Shown here: piece by piece, positions 17,705 through 25,262 of the stretch
How positions within the stretch are numbered: position 1 is the first letter of the stretch
Layout of the letters: every line of letters starts with the position of its first letter
Origin: CAKZML01 sp963823435
GTDB taxonomy: Bacteria; Pseudomonadota; Gammaproteobacteria; Steroidobacterales; BM003
NCBI GenBank assembly: GCA_963823435.1
Contig: CAWGLN010000001.1
Span: 1,426,001 to 1,490,000 of the forward strand
Direction: 5' to 3'
DNA length: 64,000 nucleotides
Translations under genes and position numbers: made by a program
Notes under the pieces: generated by a model
What the model was told of the DNA's origin: nothing
The model's database searches: none
Seen by the model: the letters and a program-made list of their open reading frames with translations, nothing else

Positions 17705-19333
17705 ATGAAACCCGAACAGCACATTGTCGCCGCAGACTACGTTACGGCTCAGTTGTCGGAGGCTGCAAGAACATCTGCCGATGAGCATCTCGCAATCTGT
17801 TCCCAGTGCCGCGCGGCAGTCAAAGCAGCGAAACAAGAACCGGAAAAATCGGCGATGTCTCCGGCCGAAACAGTACCCAGCTTTGGTCGGTCGGTGTTGC
17901 TGGCATGGTTTCCACGCATGGCGCACGGCGTTTGGAGAACGCTGAATTTCCTTGGACGATTTGGCATAGTCGTTGCGCTGACATCGGCGGTCCTGCTATT
18001 GCCGGCACCGGAAGGCGTTACTGCCGACGGTCATCGGGCGCTGGCGTTACTGGTGTTTACCGCAAGTATCCTGGCGCTGGAACCTGTGCCGCTTCCAATT
18101 GCCGCGCTCATGGTGCCGTTGATGCAGGTTGCCCTTGGTATCAGCGAGACGCGCGAGGCGTTCGAACCATTCTCCCGGCCGGTGGTGTTTCTGATACTGA
18201 CCAGTCTTTTTCTCGCTGAAGCGCTACGCAAGCACGGCCTGACGCGACGTCTCGCCTTGCTGACCATCATCGCATCGGGTGGGGGGATACGTAAGGTCGT
18301 GTTTGGTCTCATGGCGATCGCGGCACTTCTATCCATGTGGATCGAAAACACGGCGACTGCCGCGATGCTCATTCCGGTCGCATTGACCCTGTCACGACAG
18401 GTAGAGGACCCCAGGGAAGCCCGTTCATTCCTGGTGCTTCTCGTTCTCGGCATCGCCTACAGCGCCAGCATCGGAGGCATGGGAACGGTCATGGGCGCGG
18501 CTTCGAACGCGGTGACCGCCGGGTTCCTTGCCGAAATCACACCGTGGCGCTTCATGGACTGGATGCGTTATGGATTGCCAGCCATGTTGTTGTTGTTCCC
18601 CCTGACCTGGTGGTTGCTACTGCGCATGATGCCAGCGGCAATCGAAAAACTGGATGTCGAGCCTGCGCGTCAGGCTCTACACAAACAGGGCCGAATGAGT
18701 GGTTATGAATGGGAATTGTCGGCGACCATTCTGGTTGCAATTGTTCTATGGGTCAGCGGTGAATTCCTGGAGACCTACTTCGCGCTACCCCGCACCTTGC
18801 TTTCTGCCGCGCTGGTTGGCATCGGCGCCGTTGCTTATCTTGGTGTACGTGGGATTTTGCAGTGGGATGAAATGCAGGGTGTGAGCTGGGGCATTTTTAT
18901 GATTATCGGTGCCGGCCTGTCGCTGGGCGATGCACTTGTCAATACCGGCGTAACCGCATGGTTCGCGACGCTCGTATCACCCGTTGTAAGCGGCTTGCCG
19001 ATATTCTGGAGCTTGATGATCCTCGTATTTACATCGGCACTGCTGACCAACGTAATTAACAATACGACCATCGCTGCCTTGTTTGTACCGGTGTTGATCA
19101 GTTTCGCCCGGGCTGATCCGGCCTTTAATGCCGTGCAATTGGTCTTGCCTGTGGCGCTGGCGACGACATTTGGCTATTCACTGCCGTCTGCCTCCGGTCG
19201 TATGGCCCTTATTGCCGCGAGCGGCATTATTACGCGGCGCGAAATGATGCGCTACGGGCTTATCATGACTTTCTTCAGTTCGCTCGCACTTGGATTCTAT
19301 TTTTACATTTTGACTTTGCTGGACTGGATATGA
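17705..19333 (+). CDS. SLC13/DASS-type anion transporter with N-terminal anti-sigma-type zinc finger
   Basis: 542 residues. The N-terminus (1-40) reads like a zf-HC2 anti-sigma zinc finger: ADYVTAQLSEAARTSADEH followed by the H28-x3-C32-x2-C35 pattern (HLAICSQC). A short linker leads to about 11-12 membrane segments from residue 80. The two related transporter blocks, IENTATAAMLIPVALTL (about 212) and TNVINNTTIAALFVPVL (about 447), correspond to the paired substrate/sodium motifs of the divalent anion:Na+ symporter family. The zinc finger is in frame throughout. No ribosome site is seen at 17705; a start at Met51 would drop the finger. Substrate is unknown (dicarboxylate, sulfate or similar by family). 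Confidence 0.8.
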   Translation: MKPEQHIVAADYVTAQLSEAARTSADEHLAICSQCRAAVKAAKQEPEKSAMSPAETVPSFGRSVLLAWFPRMAHGVWRTLNFLGRFGIVVALTSAVLLLPAPEGVTADGHRALALLVFTASILALEPVPLPIAALMVPLMQVALGISETREAFEPFSRPVVFLILTSLFLAEALRKHGLTRRLALLTIIASGGGIRKVVFGLMAIAALLSMWIENTATAAMLIPVALTLSRQVEDPREARSFLVLLVLGIAYSASIGGMGTVMGAASNAVTAGFLAEITPWRFMDWMRYGLPAMLLLFPLTWWLLLRMMPAAIEKLDVEPARQALHKQGRMSGYEWELSATILVAIVLWVSGEFLETYFALPRTLLSAALVGIGAVAYLGVRGILQWDEMQGVSWGIFMIIGAGLSLGDALVNTGVTAWFATLVSPVVSGLPIFWSLMILVFTSALLTNVINNTTIAALFVPVLISFARADPAFNAVQLVLPVALATTFGYSLPSASGRMALIAASGIITRREMMRYGLIMTFFSSLALGFYFYILTLLDWI

Positions 19334-19692
19334 GCAAACATGTGATGACAGTTCTTGTCGTGGGTGCGGGAAACACCGGTGCTCAGGTACTTCGGCAATT
19401 GTCAAAAAATCCGAAGGTAAAAATTCTGACCCTGGATCCACGTGAGAATCCCTATGCTGTGGAACAAGGCTTCATCGAGAACGTCGACTTCAAAGAAGCG
19501 CTGACACCGCGAAATCTCGATCAAGTCCTCAGCCAGGCAAAGCCGGATATCATCCTGATTGCCAGCATCGGCGAGGACATGGGCTTCGGCAGCGCCGCCG
19601 GCGCGAGTATGTTCCGCGACGCGCTGCGCGACGAGATAGCCACAATATCCGATGTGCCCGTGATTGAAGTGGCACGGTCCACTGCTCTTTAG
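19330..19692 (+). CDS. small TrkA-N-like Rossmann protein coupled to the SLC13 gene
   Basis: 120 residues. The N-terminus VLVVGAGNTGAQVLRQLSK is a GxGxxG Rossmann nucleotide-binding loop, followed by ILTLDPRENPYAVEQGF, where an acidic residue ends the second strand as in NAD-binding TrkA-N/KTN domains. The ATGA overlap with the transporter stop means the two are translationally coupled. The C-terminus is short and there is no TrkA-C domain. A regulatory partner of the transporter is inferred from coupling alone. Confidence 0.6.
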   Translation: MSKHVMTVLVVGAGNTGAQVLRQLSKNPKVKILTLDPRENPYAVEQGFIENVDFKEALTPRNLDQVLSQAKPDIILIASIGEDMGFGSAAGASMFRDALRDEIATISDVPVIEVARSTAL

Positions 19693-19800
19693 GACGATGC
19701 TTCCGGTAGGTGTCTGGCGCTATGCTTGACCAAACCGGTGACCCCTGCCTTCTGAGCGTGGACGTGCTAGGCTGCGGCCTTCACAGGAGGGGAGTTCCCG

Positions 19801-20301
19801 GTGCAAATCAGCCTGATTGTCGCAATGGCGGAGAATCGCGTTATCGGCCGCGATAATGCCTTGCCCTGGCACCTGCCCGCGGACCTGCGTCACTTCAAGA
19901 CTCTCACACTGGGCAAGCCCATAGTCATGGGTCGCAAGACCTATGAGTCTATCGGCCGACCCCTGCCGGGAAGGCAGAATATCGTGTTGACCCGGGATAC
20001 CGGTTTCCAGGCCCCCGGCTGCGAGGTATGCGCCAGCCTGGAGGATGCGGTGGTGCGTGCGGGTGACGCCGAAGAGGTCATGATTATCGGCGGCGCCGCG
20101 CTGTACAAGGAAGCCCTGGTCCAGGCAGACCGGATCTACCTGACCGAGATCCATGCCGCCATCGAGGGCGATACCTGGTTTCCCAAAATCGATACCGCGA
20201 CCTGGCGGGAGATCGCGCGTGAGCGGCATTTTGCAGACGAGCACAATACCCTGGATTACTCATTCGTGACCCTGGAGCGTCGCCAGGCACGCCGGCACTA
20301 A
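19801..20301 (+). CDS. folA: dihydrofolate reductase
   Basis: 166 residues from GTG 19801 with AGGAGGGGAG close upstream. It reduces dihydrofolate, the product of ThyA, with NADPH. Typical DHFR blocks are present: LIVAMAENRVIGRDNALPWHLPADLRHFK, seen in pieces with the substrate Asp, VMGRKTYESIGRPLPGR, and IIGGAALYKEAL. It is separated from thyA by the two-gene insertion. Confidence 0.96.
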   Translation: MQISLIVAMAENRVIGRDNALPWHLPADLRHFKTLTLGKPIVMGRKTYESIGRPLPGRQNIVLTRDTGFQAPGCEVCASLEDAVVRAGDAEEVMIIGGAALYKEALVQADRIYLTEIHAAIEGDTWFPKIDTATWREIARERHFADEHNTLDYSFVTLERRQARRH

Positions 20302-20324
20302 ACCTGATCGCCGACTCCCGGTGT

Positions 20325-20354
20325 AGTAGGGTGCGTTTTACGCACCGAGCTACT
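20325..20354. repeat. hairpin between convergent folA and apaH
   Basis: AGTAG-GGTGCG, loop TTTTA, CGCACC, then a three-base bulge and CTACT form a stem-loop midway between the convergent folA and apaH genes. It lacks a T tract, so it may be a dispersed GGTGCG...CGCACC type repeat or a mild bidirectional terminator. Confidence 0.5.
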
Positions 20355-20381
20355 GGTGCACGAGGTGCATCCTGTAATGCT

Positions 20382-21221
20382 TTAGGCTCCCTGGCTGCCG
20401 GTCGAGCCCGAGCAGGGTATGGCCCAGTTCTGCACCACACCCTCGGGCTCCAGACGTACGCCTGTCAGGGCGCGGCCCCAGACGCAGCCACTGTCCAGAC
20501 CGATCAGGTCGGGACGCAACACCAGTCCCAGTGCCGACCAGTGACCAAAAATTATCCGTAACCCCTGGTGAGGACGCTGCAATTCGAACCAGGGCTTTAG
20601 CTCGCCGCTAACTGCTTCCGGAGGGCCGTTCTGGCTTAGCTCCAGGCTGCCGTCCCCGTAGCAAAAACGCATCCTGGTGCAGGCGTTGATGGTATAGCGC
20701 CAGCGCTGTGTCTTGCCCAGCTTCTCGCTCCATTGCGCCGGCTTGTTACCATACATGTTCTTCAACACCTTGTTGACCTTGTCGCCTGCCAGGGCCCTTT
20801 CGACCTTGCCGGTCTGCTTGATCGCGGCTTCCAGGGTCCATACCGGTGACAGCCCCGCGTGCACCAGGGTGTAGCCCAGGTTCTCATCGTGATGGATCAG
20901 GGGTCGCCGGCGCAGCCAGTCCGTCAGCGAATCACAATCCCTGGCCTTGAGGACCTGGCGAAGATCCTTTGCTGCTTTTTCGCGTTCACGCAGACCTGCC
21001 GCCAGGGCCAGCAGGTGCAGGTCATGGTTACCCAGTACGGTGATCGCCGAGGGGCCCATGGCAGAAACATAACGAAGGGTGCTGAGCGAATCGTGACCGC
21101 GGCTGACCAGGTCACCGGTCAGCCACAAGGTGTCGCAATCATCCCGAAAATGCATGCTGCGTAGCAGAGCACGGAATTCCTGGTAGCAGCCCTGGATGTC
21201 GCCGACTGCATAAACCGCCAT
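20382..21221 (-). CDS. apaH: diadenosine tetraphosphatase, symmetrical
   Basis: 279 residues. It splits Ap4A into two ADP. Metallophosphoesterase motifs are GDIQGCYQEF (GDxxG), LTGDLVSRGHDS (GDxxxRG) and VLGNHDLHLL (GNHD), with further histidines at LVHAGLSPVW and the GHWSALGL region. It forms a pair with apaG, 6 bases upstream, in the usual rsmA-apaG-apaH order, here interrupted by a stress protein gene. Confidence 0.95.
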   Translation of the reverse strand: MAVYAVGDIQGCYQEFRALLRSMHFRDDCDTLWLTGDLVSRGHDSLSTLRYVSAMGPSAITVLGNHDLHLLALAAGLREREKAAKDLRQVLKARDCDSLTDWLRRRPLIHHDENLGYTLVHAGLSPVWTLEAAIKQTGKVERALAGDKVNKVLKNMYGNKPAQWSEKLGKTQRWRYTINACTRMRFCYGDGSLELSQNGPPEAVSGELKPWFELQRPHQGLRIIFGHWSALGLVLRPDLIGLDSGCVWGRALTGVRLEPEGVVQNWAIPCSGSTGSQGA

Positions 21222-21227
21222 GAGAAA

Positions 21228-21608
21228 TCAGTGTACCAGGCCGGGTACTGCCAGCGAGAATGGCGCGATGTCCGCATCAAATTTCTTGCCGTCGTCAGCG
21301 ACCATTTGATAGCTGCCCTGCATGGACCCAACCGGGGTTTTGATAATGGTGCCGCTGGTGTACTGGAAGGACTGGCCGGGTTTCAAGTGAGGCTGTACGC
21401 CGACCACGCCGTCGCCACGCACTTCCTGGATCTCGCCGTTACTGTCAGTGATCAACCAGTGGCGGGTCACCAGCTTGGCCGGTGCGCCGCCGCGATTGGA
21501 GATGGTGATGGTGTATGCGAACGCATAGCGCTTTTCATCCGGATTGGACTGTCCCGGAAGGAACTCGCTTACCACTTCCACGTCGATCTGTTGATTGGCC
21601 GGCATCAT
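21228..21608 (-). CDS. apaG: ApaG domain protein
   Basis: 126 residues, the standard length. It has an immunoglobulin-like fold; biochemical role is not settled. Family blocks seen are FAYTITISNRG, LVTRHWLITDSNG, VRGDGVVGVQPHLKPGQSFQYTSG in parts, and GSMQGSYQM. Two adjacent ATGs (21608, 21605) are possible. The gene precedes apaH by 6 bases. Confidence 0.94.
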   Translation of the reverse strand: MMPANQQIDVEVVSEFLPGQSNPDEKRYAFAYTITISNRGGAPAKLVTRHWLITDSNGEIQEVRGDGVVGVQPHLKPGQSFQYTSGTIIKTPVGSMQGSYQMVADDGKKFDADIAPFSLAVPGLVH

Positions 21609-21639
21609 GTTGGTCTCCAGTCCTTCCTGCGCATAGCGA

Positions 21640-22065
21640 TCAGGACAGCCTCACGGCGAGAACATCACATTTTGCACTGTGCAGCACGGTATCCTCGGTG
21701 GTGTTTATCAATATTGCCAGGCCATGTCTTTCACGACTTCCCAGTACCACCAGGTCACAAGATTGCTCGTCTGCTATACGTACGATCTCACCCTTGATGC
21801 TGCCGGCTTCCACCGAGCGTTCGGCATCGGCAAGCCCGTTTGCCGCAGCGATTTTTTCCAGGTTTCTCTCGGCATTGGCAACCAGGTCCCGCTCAATATC
21901 CATGGCCGGCATCAGTGCCTCACCCATGGGTTCTATGGGGACGTATTCGACCACGTGCAGCAAGCGAATATCAGCTTTGAATTTATCGGCGACTTCCCGC
22001 GCGCGCTGAATCACCTGTCCGCTGCTCTCGGTCAAATCAATGGCGATCAATATCTTCTTGTACAT
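21640..22065 (-). CDS. universal stress protein, UspA family
   Basis: 141 residues from ATG 22065, after an AGGC-type site; the upstream in-frame ATG at 22089 adds only eight unlikely residues. The start MYKKILIAIDLTESS and the ATP-binding motif near the end, LVVLGSRERHGLAILINTTEDTVLH (G-2x-G-9x-G type), place it in the Usp family. It interrupts the usual rsmA-apaG adjacency. Function in stress survival is family knowledge only. Confidence 0.88.
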   Translation of the reverse strand: MYKKILIAIDLTESSGQVIQRAREVADKFKADIRLLHVVEYVPIEPMGEALMPAMDIERDLVANAERNLEKIAAANGLADAERSVEAGSIKGEIVRIADEQSCDLVVLGSRERHGLAILINTTEDTVLHSAKCDVLAVRLS

Positions 22066-22106
22066 GAGTGCCTGCTTCCCTTTTAACACCGGTGTCTCAT
22101 TATAGC

Positions 22107-22910
22107 CTACGGCACCAGTTCATCCGGATTTATCAGGTTGGCCAGATGGGCGAATTGCTCCGGCTCCAGTGTTTCAGCCCTGGCCGCGGGGTTCACGCCG
22201 GCCTGTTCTATCTGGTCCGAGTCCAGCAGTTTTTTCAGGCTGTTACGCAGTGTTTTGCGGCGCTGTGAAAACGCAGTCACGACCAGGAACGCGAACATCT
22301 TGTGGTCCTTGATCGGAAAGGGCGGTGTGAGATAGGGCACCAGGCGAACGAAACTCGATTTCACTTTCGGCGGAGGAGTGAAGGCCTCCCGGTCGATATC
22401 GAACAGTTGCTCCACCGTGGCCGCGGCCTGCAGCATCACAGACAGACGACCAAAGGTCTTGCTGCCGGGTCCGGCAGCCATGCGGTCCACCACCTCCTTT
22501 TGCAGCATGAAGTGCATGTCTTGCACGCAGTCTTTCTGCTCCAGGAAATGGAATAACAAGGGGGTAGAGATATTGTAGGGCAGGTTACCCAGCAGACGCA
22601 GCCTGCCCCCGGGGCCGGCGGCCTCGCGAAAATCAAAGCGCAATGCGTCGGCCTGGAAAATTGTCAATTCGCCCAGTCCATCTGCTGCCGTGGCCAGGCG
22701 CGGAATGACGTCCCGGTCCAATTCCACCGCCATCAACGCGCCCGTCCGGCGCAGCAGGGGAAGGGTGATGGCGCCCAGGCCGGGTCCGATTTCCAGCAGG
22801 CGTTCGCCGGGCTGAGGGTCTATGGCCCGTATGATCTGGTCAATCACCTGTTGATCATGCAGGAAGTGCTGACCGAAGCGCTTGCGCGGCCGGTGTGTTG
22901 CCTGGGTCAT
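22107..22910 (-). CDS. rsmA: 16S rRNA dimethyladenosine transferase (KsgA)
   Basis: 267 residues. It dimethylates two adjacent adenosines near the 3' end of 16S rRNA. Motifs are RKRFGQHFLHD, LLEIGPGLGAITLPLL (SAM) and GNLPYNISTPLLFH (NLPY catalytic motif). The start overlaps the pdxA stop by 4 bases (ATGA), the classic surA-pdxA-rsmA order. Confidence 0.96.
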   Translation of the reverse strand: MTQATHRPRKRFGQHFLHDQQVIDQIIRAIDPQPGERLLEIGPGLGAITLPLLRRTGALMAVELDRDVIPRLATAADGLGELTIFQADALRFDFREAAGPGGRLRLLGNLPYNISTPLLFHFLEQKDCVQDMHFMLQKEVVDRMAAGPGSKTFGRLSVMLQAAATVEQLFDIDREAFTPPPKVKSSFVRLVPYLTPPFPIKDHKMFAFLVVTAFSQRRKTLRNSLKKLLDSDQIEQAGVNPAARAETLEPEQFAHLANLINPDELVP

Positions 22911-23908
22911 GCCTGACCTGCACTGGCGGAATGGTTGGCCATTTCTATCGCGAGTCGCACCGCGGCCTCCATGCTGGCGGCGCTTGCGCGACCTGTGCCC
23001 GCAAGCTCCAGGGCGGTGCCGTGGTCCACCGAAGTACGAATGACCGGCAGACCAAGGGTGACGTTGACCGCCTCACCAAAGCCCGCATGCTTGATCACCG
23101 GCAGCCCCTGGTCGTGATACATGGCCAGTACGACATCGGCGCGGGCAAGTTGGGCCGGGGTAAAGGCGGTGTCCGCGGGTACCGGTCCGATAATCGAAAT
23201 CCCGCGCTCGCGGAACGCATCCAGCACCGGTGTAATGATGGTTTTTTCTTCCAGACCCAGGTGTCCTGATTCTCCGGCGTGGGGATTCAGACCGCAAACC
23301 ATCAATCGTGGTTTGGCGATGCCAAAGCGCTTCTGCAGGTCTGCCAGCAATACCTCGAGCACCTGGTCAAGGAGAGGCTTGGTAATTGCGTCTGCCACCT
23401 CGCGCAAGGGCAGATGCGTGGTCGCCAGGGCCACTTTCATTTTTCCGCTGGTAAGCAACATGACCGGCATGGCTGCACCGGTTCGCCGGGCCAGGTACTC
23501 GGTGTGGCCTGTAAAGGAGACCCCGGCATCGTTGATCAGGCTTTTCTGCAGAGGTGCGGTCACCATGGCGTCTGCCTGTTGCGAGGTGCACGCATCACAG
23601 GCCAGGTCCAGTAATTGCAGCACGTGATTTGCATTGCCGGTGTTGAGCCTGCCGGCAACCACCGCAGAGGCCAGGGGTCGGTGCAGCACCTGCAGGCTGC
23701 CGGGCTCATGCTCGGATACCTCGTCCAGGGCAGACTCCTTCAGCGCCACCTTTATGCCCAGCATCTGCGCCCGCTGCTGCAACAGTTCAATATCGCCGGC
23801 TACCGCCAAACGTGCGGGCCAGGATTGGTTGGCTAACTCCAGGCACAGGTCCGGGCCTACCCCTGCCGGCTCGCCGGTGGTCAGGATTACGCAGGGCAGC
23901 TTGTTCAT
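22907..23908 (-). CDS. pdxA: 4-hydroxythreonine-4-phosphate dehydrogenase
   Basis: 333 residues from ATG 23908, giving MNKLPCVILTTGEPAGVGPDL; upstream extension overlaps surA. It oxidises 4-phosphohydroxythreonine in pyridoxal phosphate synthesis. Metal and substrate blocks FTGHTEYLA, ATTHLPLREV, GLNPHAGESGHLG and MYHDQGLPVIK are intact. It lies 22 bases after surA and overlaps rsmA. Confidence 0.95.
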   Translation of the reverse strand: MNKLPCVILTTGEPAGVGPDLCLELANQSWPARLAVAGDIELLQQRAQMLGIKVALKESALDEVSEHEPGSLQVLHRPLASAVVAGRLNTGNANHVLQLLDLACDACTSQQADAMVTAPLQKSLINDAGVSFTGHTEYLARRTGAAMPVMLLTSGKMKVALATTHLPLREVADAITKPLLDQVLEVLLADLQKRFGIAKPRLMVCGLNPHAGESGHLGLEEKTIITPVLDAFRERGISIIGPVPADTAFTPAQLARADVVLAMYHDQGLPVIKHAGFGEAVNVTLGLPVIRTSVDHGTALELAGTGRASAASMEAAVRLAIEMANHSASAGQA

Positions 23909-23930
23909 TGATCGATCCGGCACTCCGGCC

Positions 23931-25247
23931 TTACAGCCGGATTTCCACAAAGGCCTCGTCCCGCATGCGCCGCAGCCAGACCTCGGTTTGCTCACCCACC
24001 TTGCGCTGACGAAGGGCCATGACAGCCTCATTGCGGCGGCTGTCCTCGGTGCTGTCATACTTGCGTTTGCCGATTAACTGCAGGATGTGCCAGCCAAACT
24101 GGGTCTGGAAGGGTTGGCTGATTTCGCCGTCCTGCAGGGTATCCGCCACCGCCTCGAATTCGGGGACGAAGCGCCCGCGGGTGGCCCAGCCCAGGTCGCC
24201 GCCCTCGGCCGCTGAACCCGGGTCATTCGAAACGATCCTGGCGACGGCGGAGAAATCCTCGCCCTGGTCAACGATGCGCACCCGTATGTCCTCCAGCTTC
24301 TGACGGGCTGCGCCATCATCCAGGATCTCATTGGTCCGGATAAGAATATGACGGGCATGAATCTGATCAACAATCACCGGCTCCACACCCCGCAGGCTGA
24401 TCAACCTGATGATGTGAAAACCACTGCCGCTGCGCACAGGCTCCGATACCTGGCCCTTGCCCAGGGTGGGTATGATGTCGGCAAACAGGGTGGGAACTTC
24501 ACCGGATTTCAGCCAGCCAAGGTAACCGCCTTCCAGAGCATCCCTGGCGTCGGAGGAGGCCACTGCCGTCTGTCCAAAGTCCGCACCCCGGGTCAAGCGG
24601 CTGTAGATTTCCCGGGCCCGGGTTTCACCGACCGCGATTTGCTCGGGTGTGGCGCCTGCCGGCAGGCTGACCAGGATATGGGCCACTTCGTATTCGGCAT
24701 TGGCATCCAGTCGCTGGCTTTGCTTGGCAAGGTATTGCTCCAGTTCCCGCGGCGTAATGTTTATGCGTGCCTCGACGTCACGCTGCCGCAGCTGGGCCAT
24801 GACCATCTCCCTGCGCATTTCCTCACGATAGGTCGGGTAGTCGATGCCCTCCTGGGCCAGGACCTGGGGCAGTTGGTCGAAAGGGATATTATGGCGGGTG
24901 GCCACGTTCGCCAGGGCGCCATTGAGTTGTTCGTCGGACACGCGAATATCCAGGGTCTTGGCGCGTTGCAGCTGTATCTCGGTCAGGATCAGCCGCTCCA
25001 GCACTTGCTGCTGGAAAATACTGGCAGGCGGCAATTCGACTTTCTGCTCAGCCAGCCGGGCGCCGATCATTTGCATTTGCTCGTCCAGCTCGCTTTGCAG
25101 CACCACGCCCTCATCTACCTGCGCTACTACGCGGTCCAGTAATTGACCCGATGTACTCAGTTCGCGGGTCTGGGCCAGGGCATTTTCGGGGCCAAGTACC
25201 AAGGCGGCAAGTAATATCCCGGCCAATAAGTTTCTGATATAGATCAT
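23931..25247 (-). CDS. surA: periplasmic chaperone / peptidyl-prolyl isomerase SurA
   Basis: 438 residues from ATG 25247; a TTG at 25256 is also in frame. A signal peptide ends at ALAQ. An N-terminal chaperone domain is followed by two parvulin domains: EYEVAHILVSLPAG ... GFHIIRLISLRG, then QIHARHILIRTNEI ... GWHILQLIGKRK. It escorts outer-membrane proteins to the BAM machinery. It sits 15 bases after lptD, whose product depends on SurA in E. coli. Confidence 0.95.
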   Translation of the reverse strand: MIYIRNLLAGILLAALVLGPENALAQTRELSTSGQLLDRVVAQVDEGVVLQSELDEQMQMIGARLAEQKVELPPASIFQQQVLERLILTEIQLQRAKTLDIRVSDEQLNGALANVATRHNIPFDQLPQVLAQEGIDYPTYREEMRREMVMAQLRQRDVEARINITPRELEQYLAKQSQRLDANAEYEVAHILVSLPAGATPEQIAVGETRAREIYSRLTRGADFGQTAVASSDARDALEGGYLGWLKSGEVPTLFADIIPTLGKGQVSEPVRSGSGFHIIRLISLRGVEPVIVDQIHARHILIRTNEILDDGAARQKLEDIRVRIVDQGEDFSAVARIVSNDPGSAAEGGDLGWATRGRFVPEFEAVADTLQDGEISQPFQTQFGWHILQLIGKRKYDSTEDSRRNEAVMALRQRKVGEQTEVWLRRMRDEAFVEIRL

Positions 25248-25262
25248 GTTCAACAATATTCC

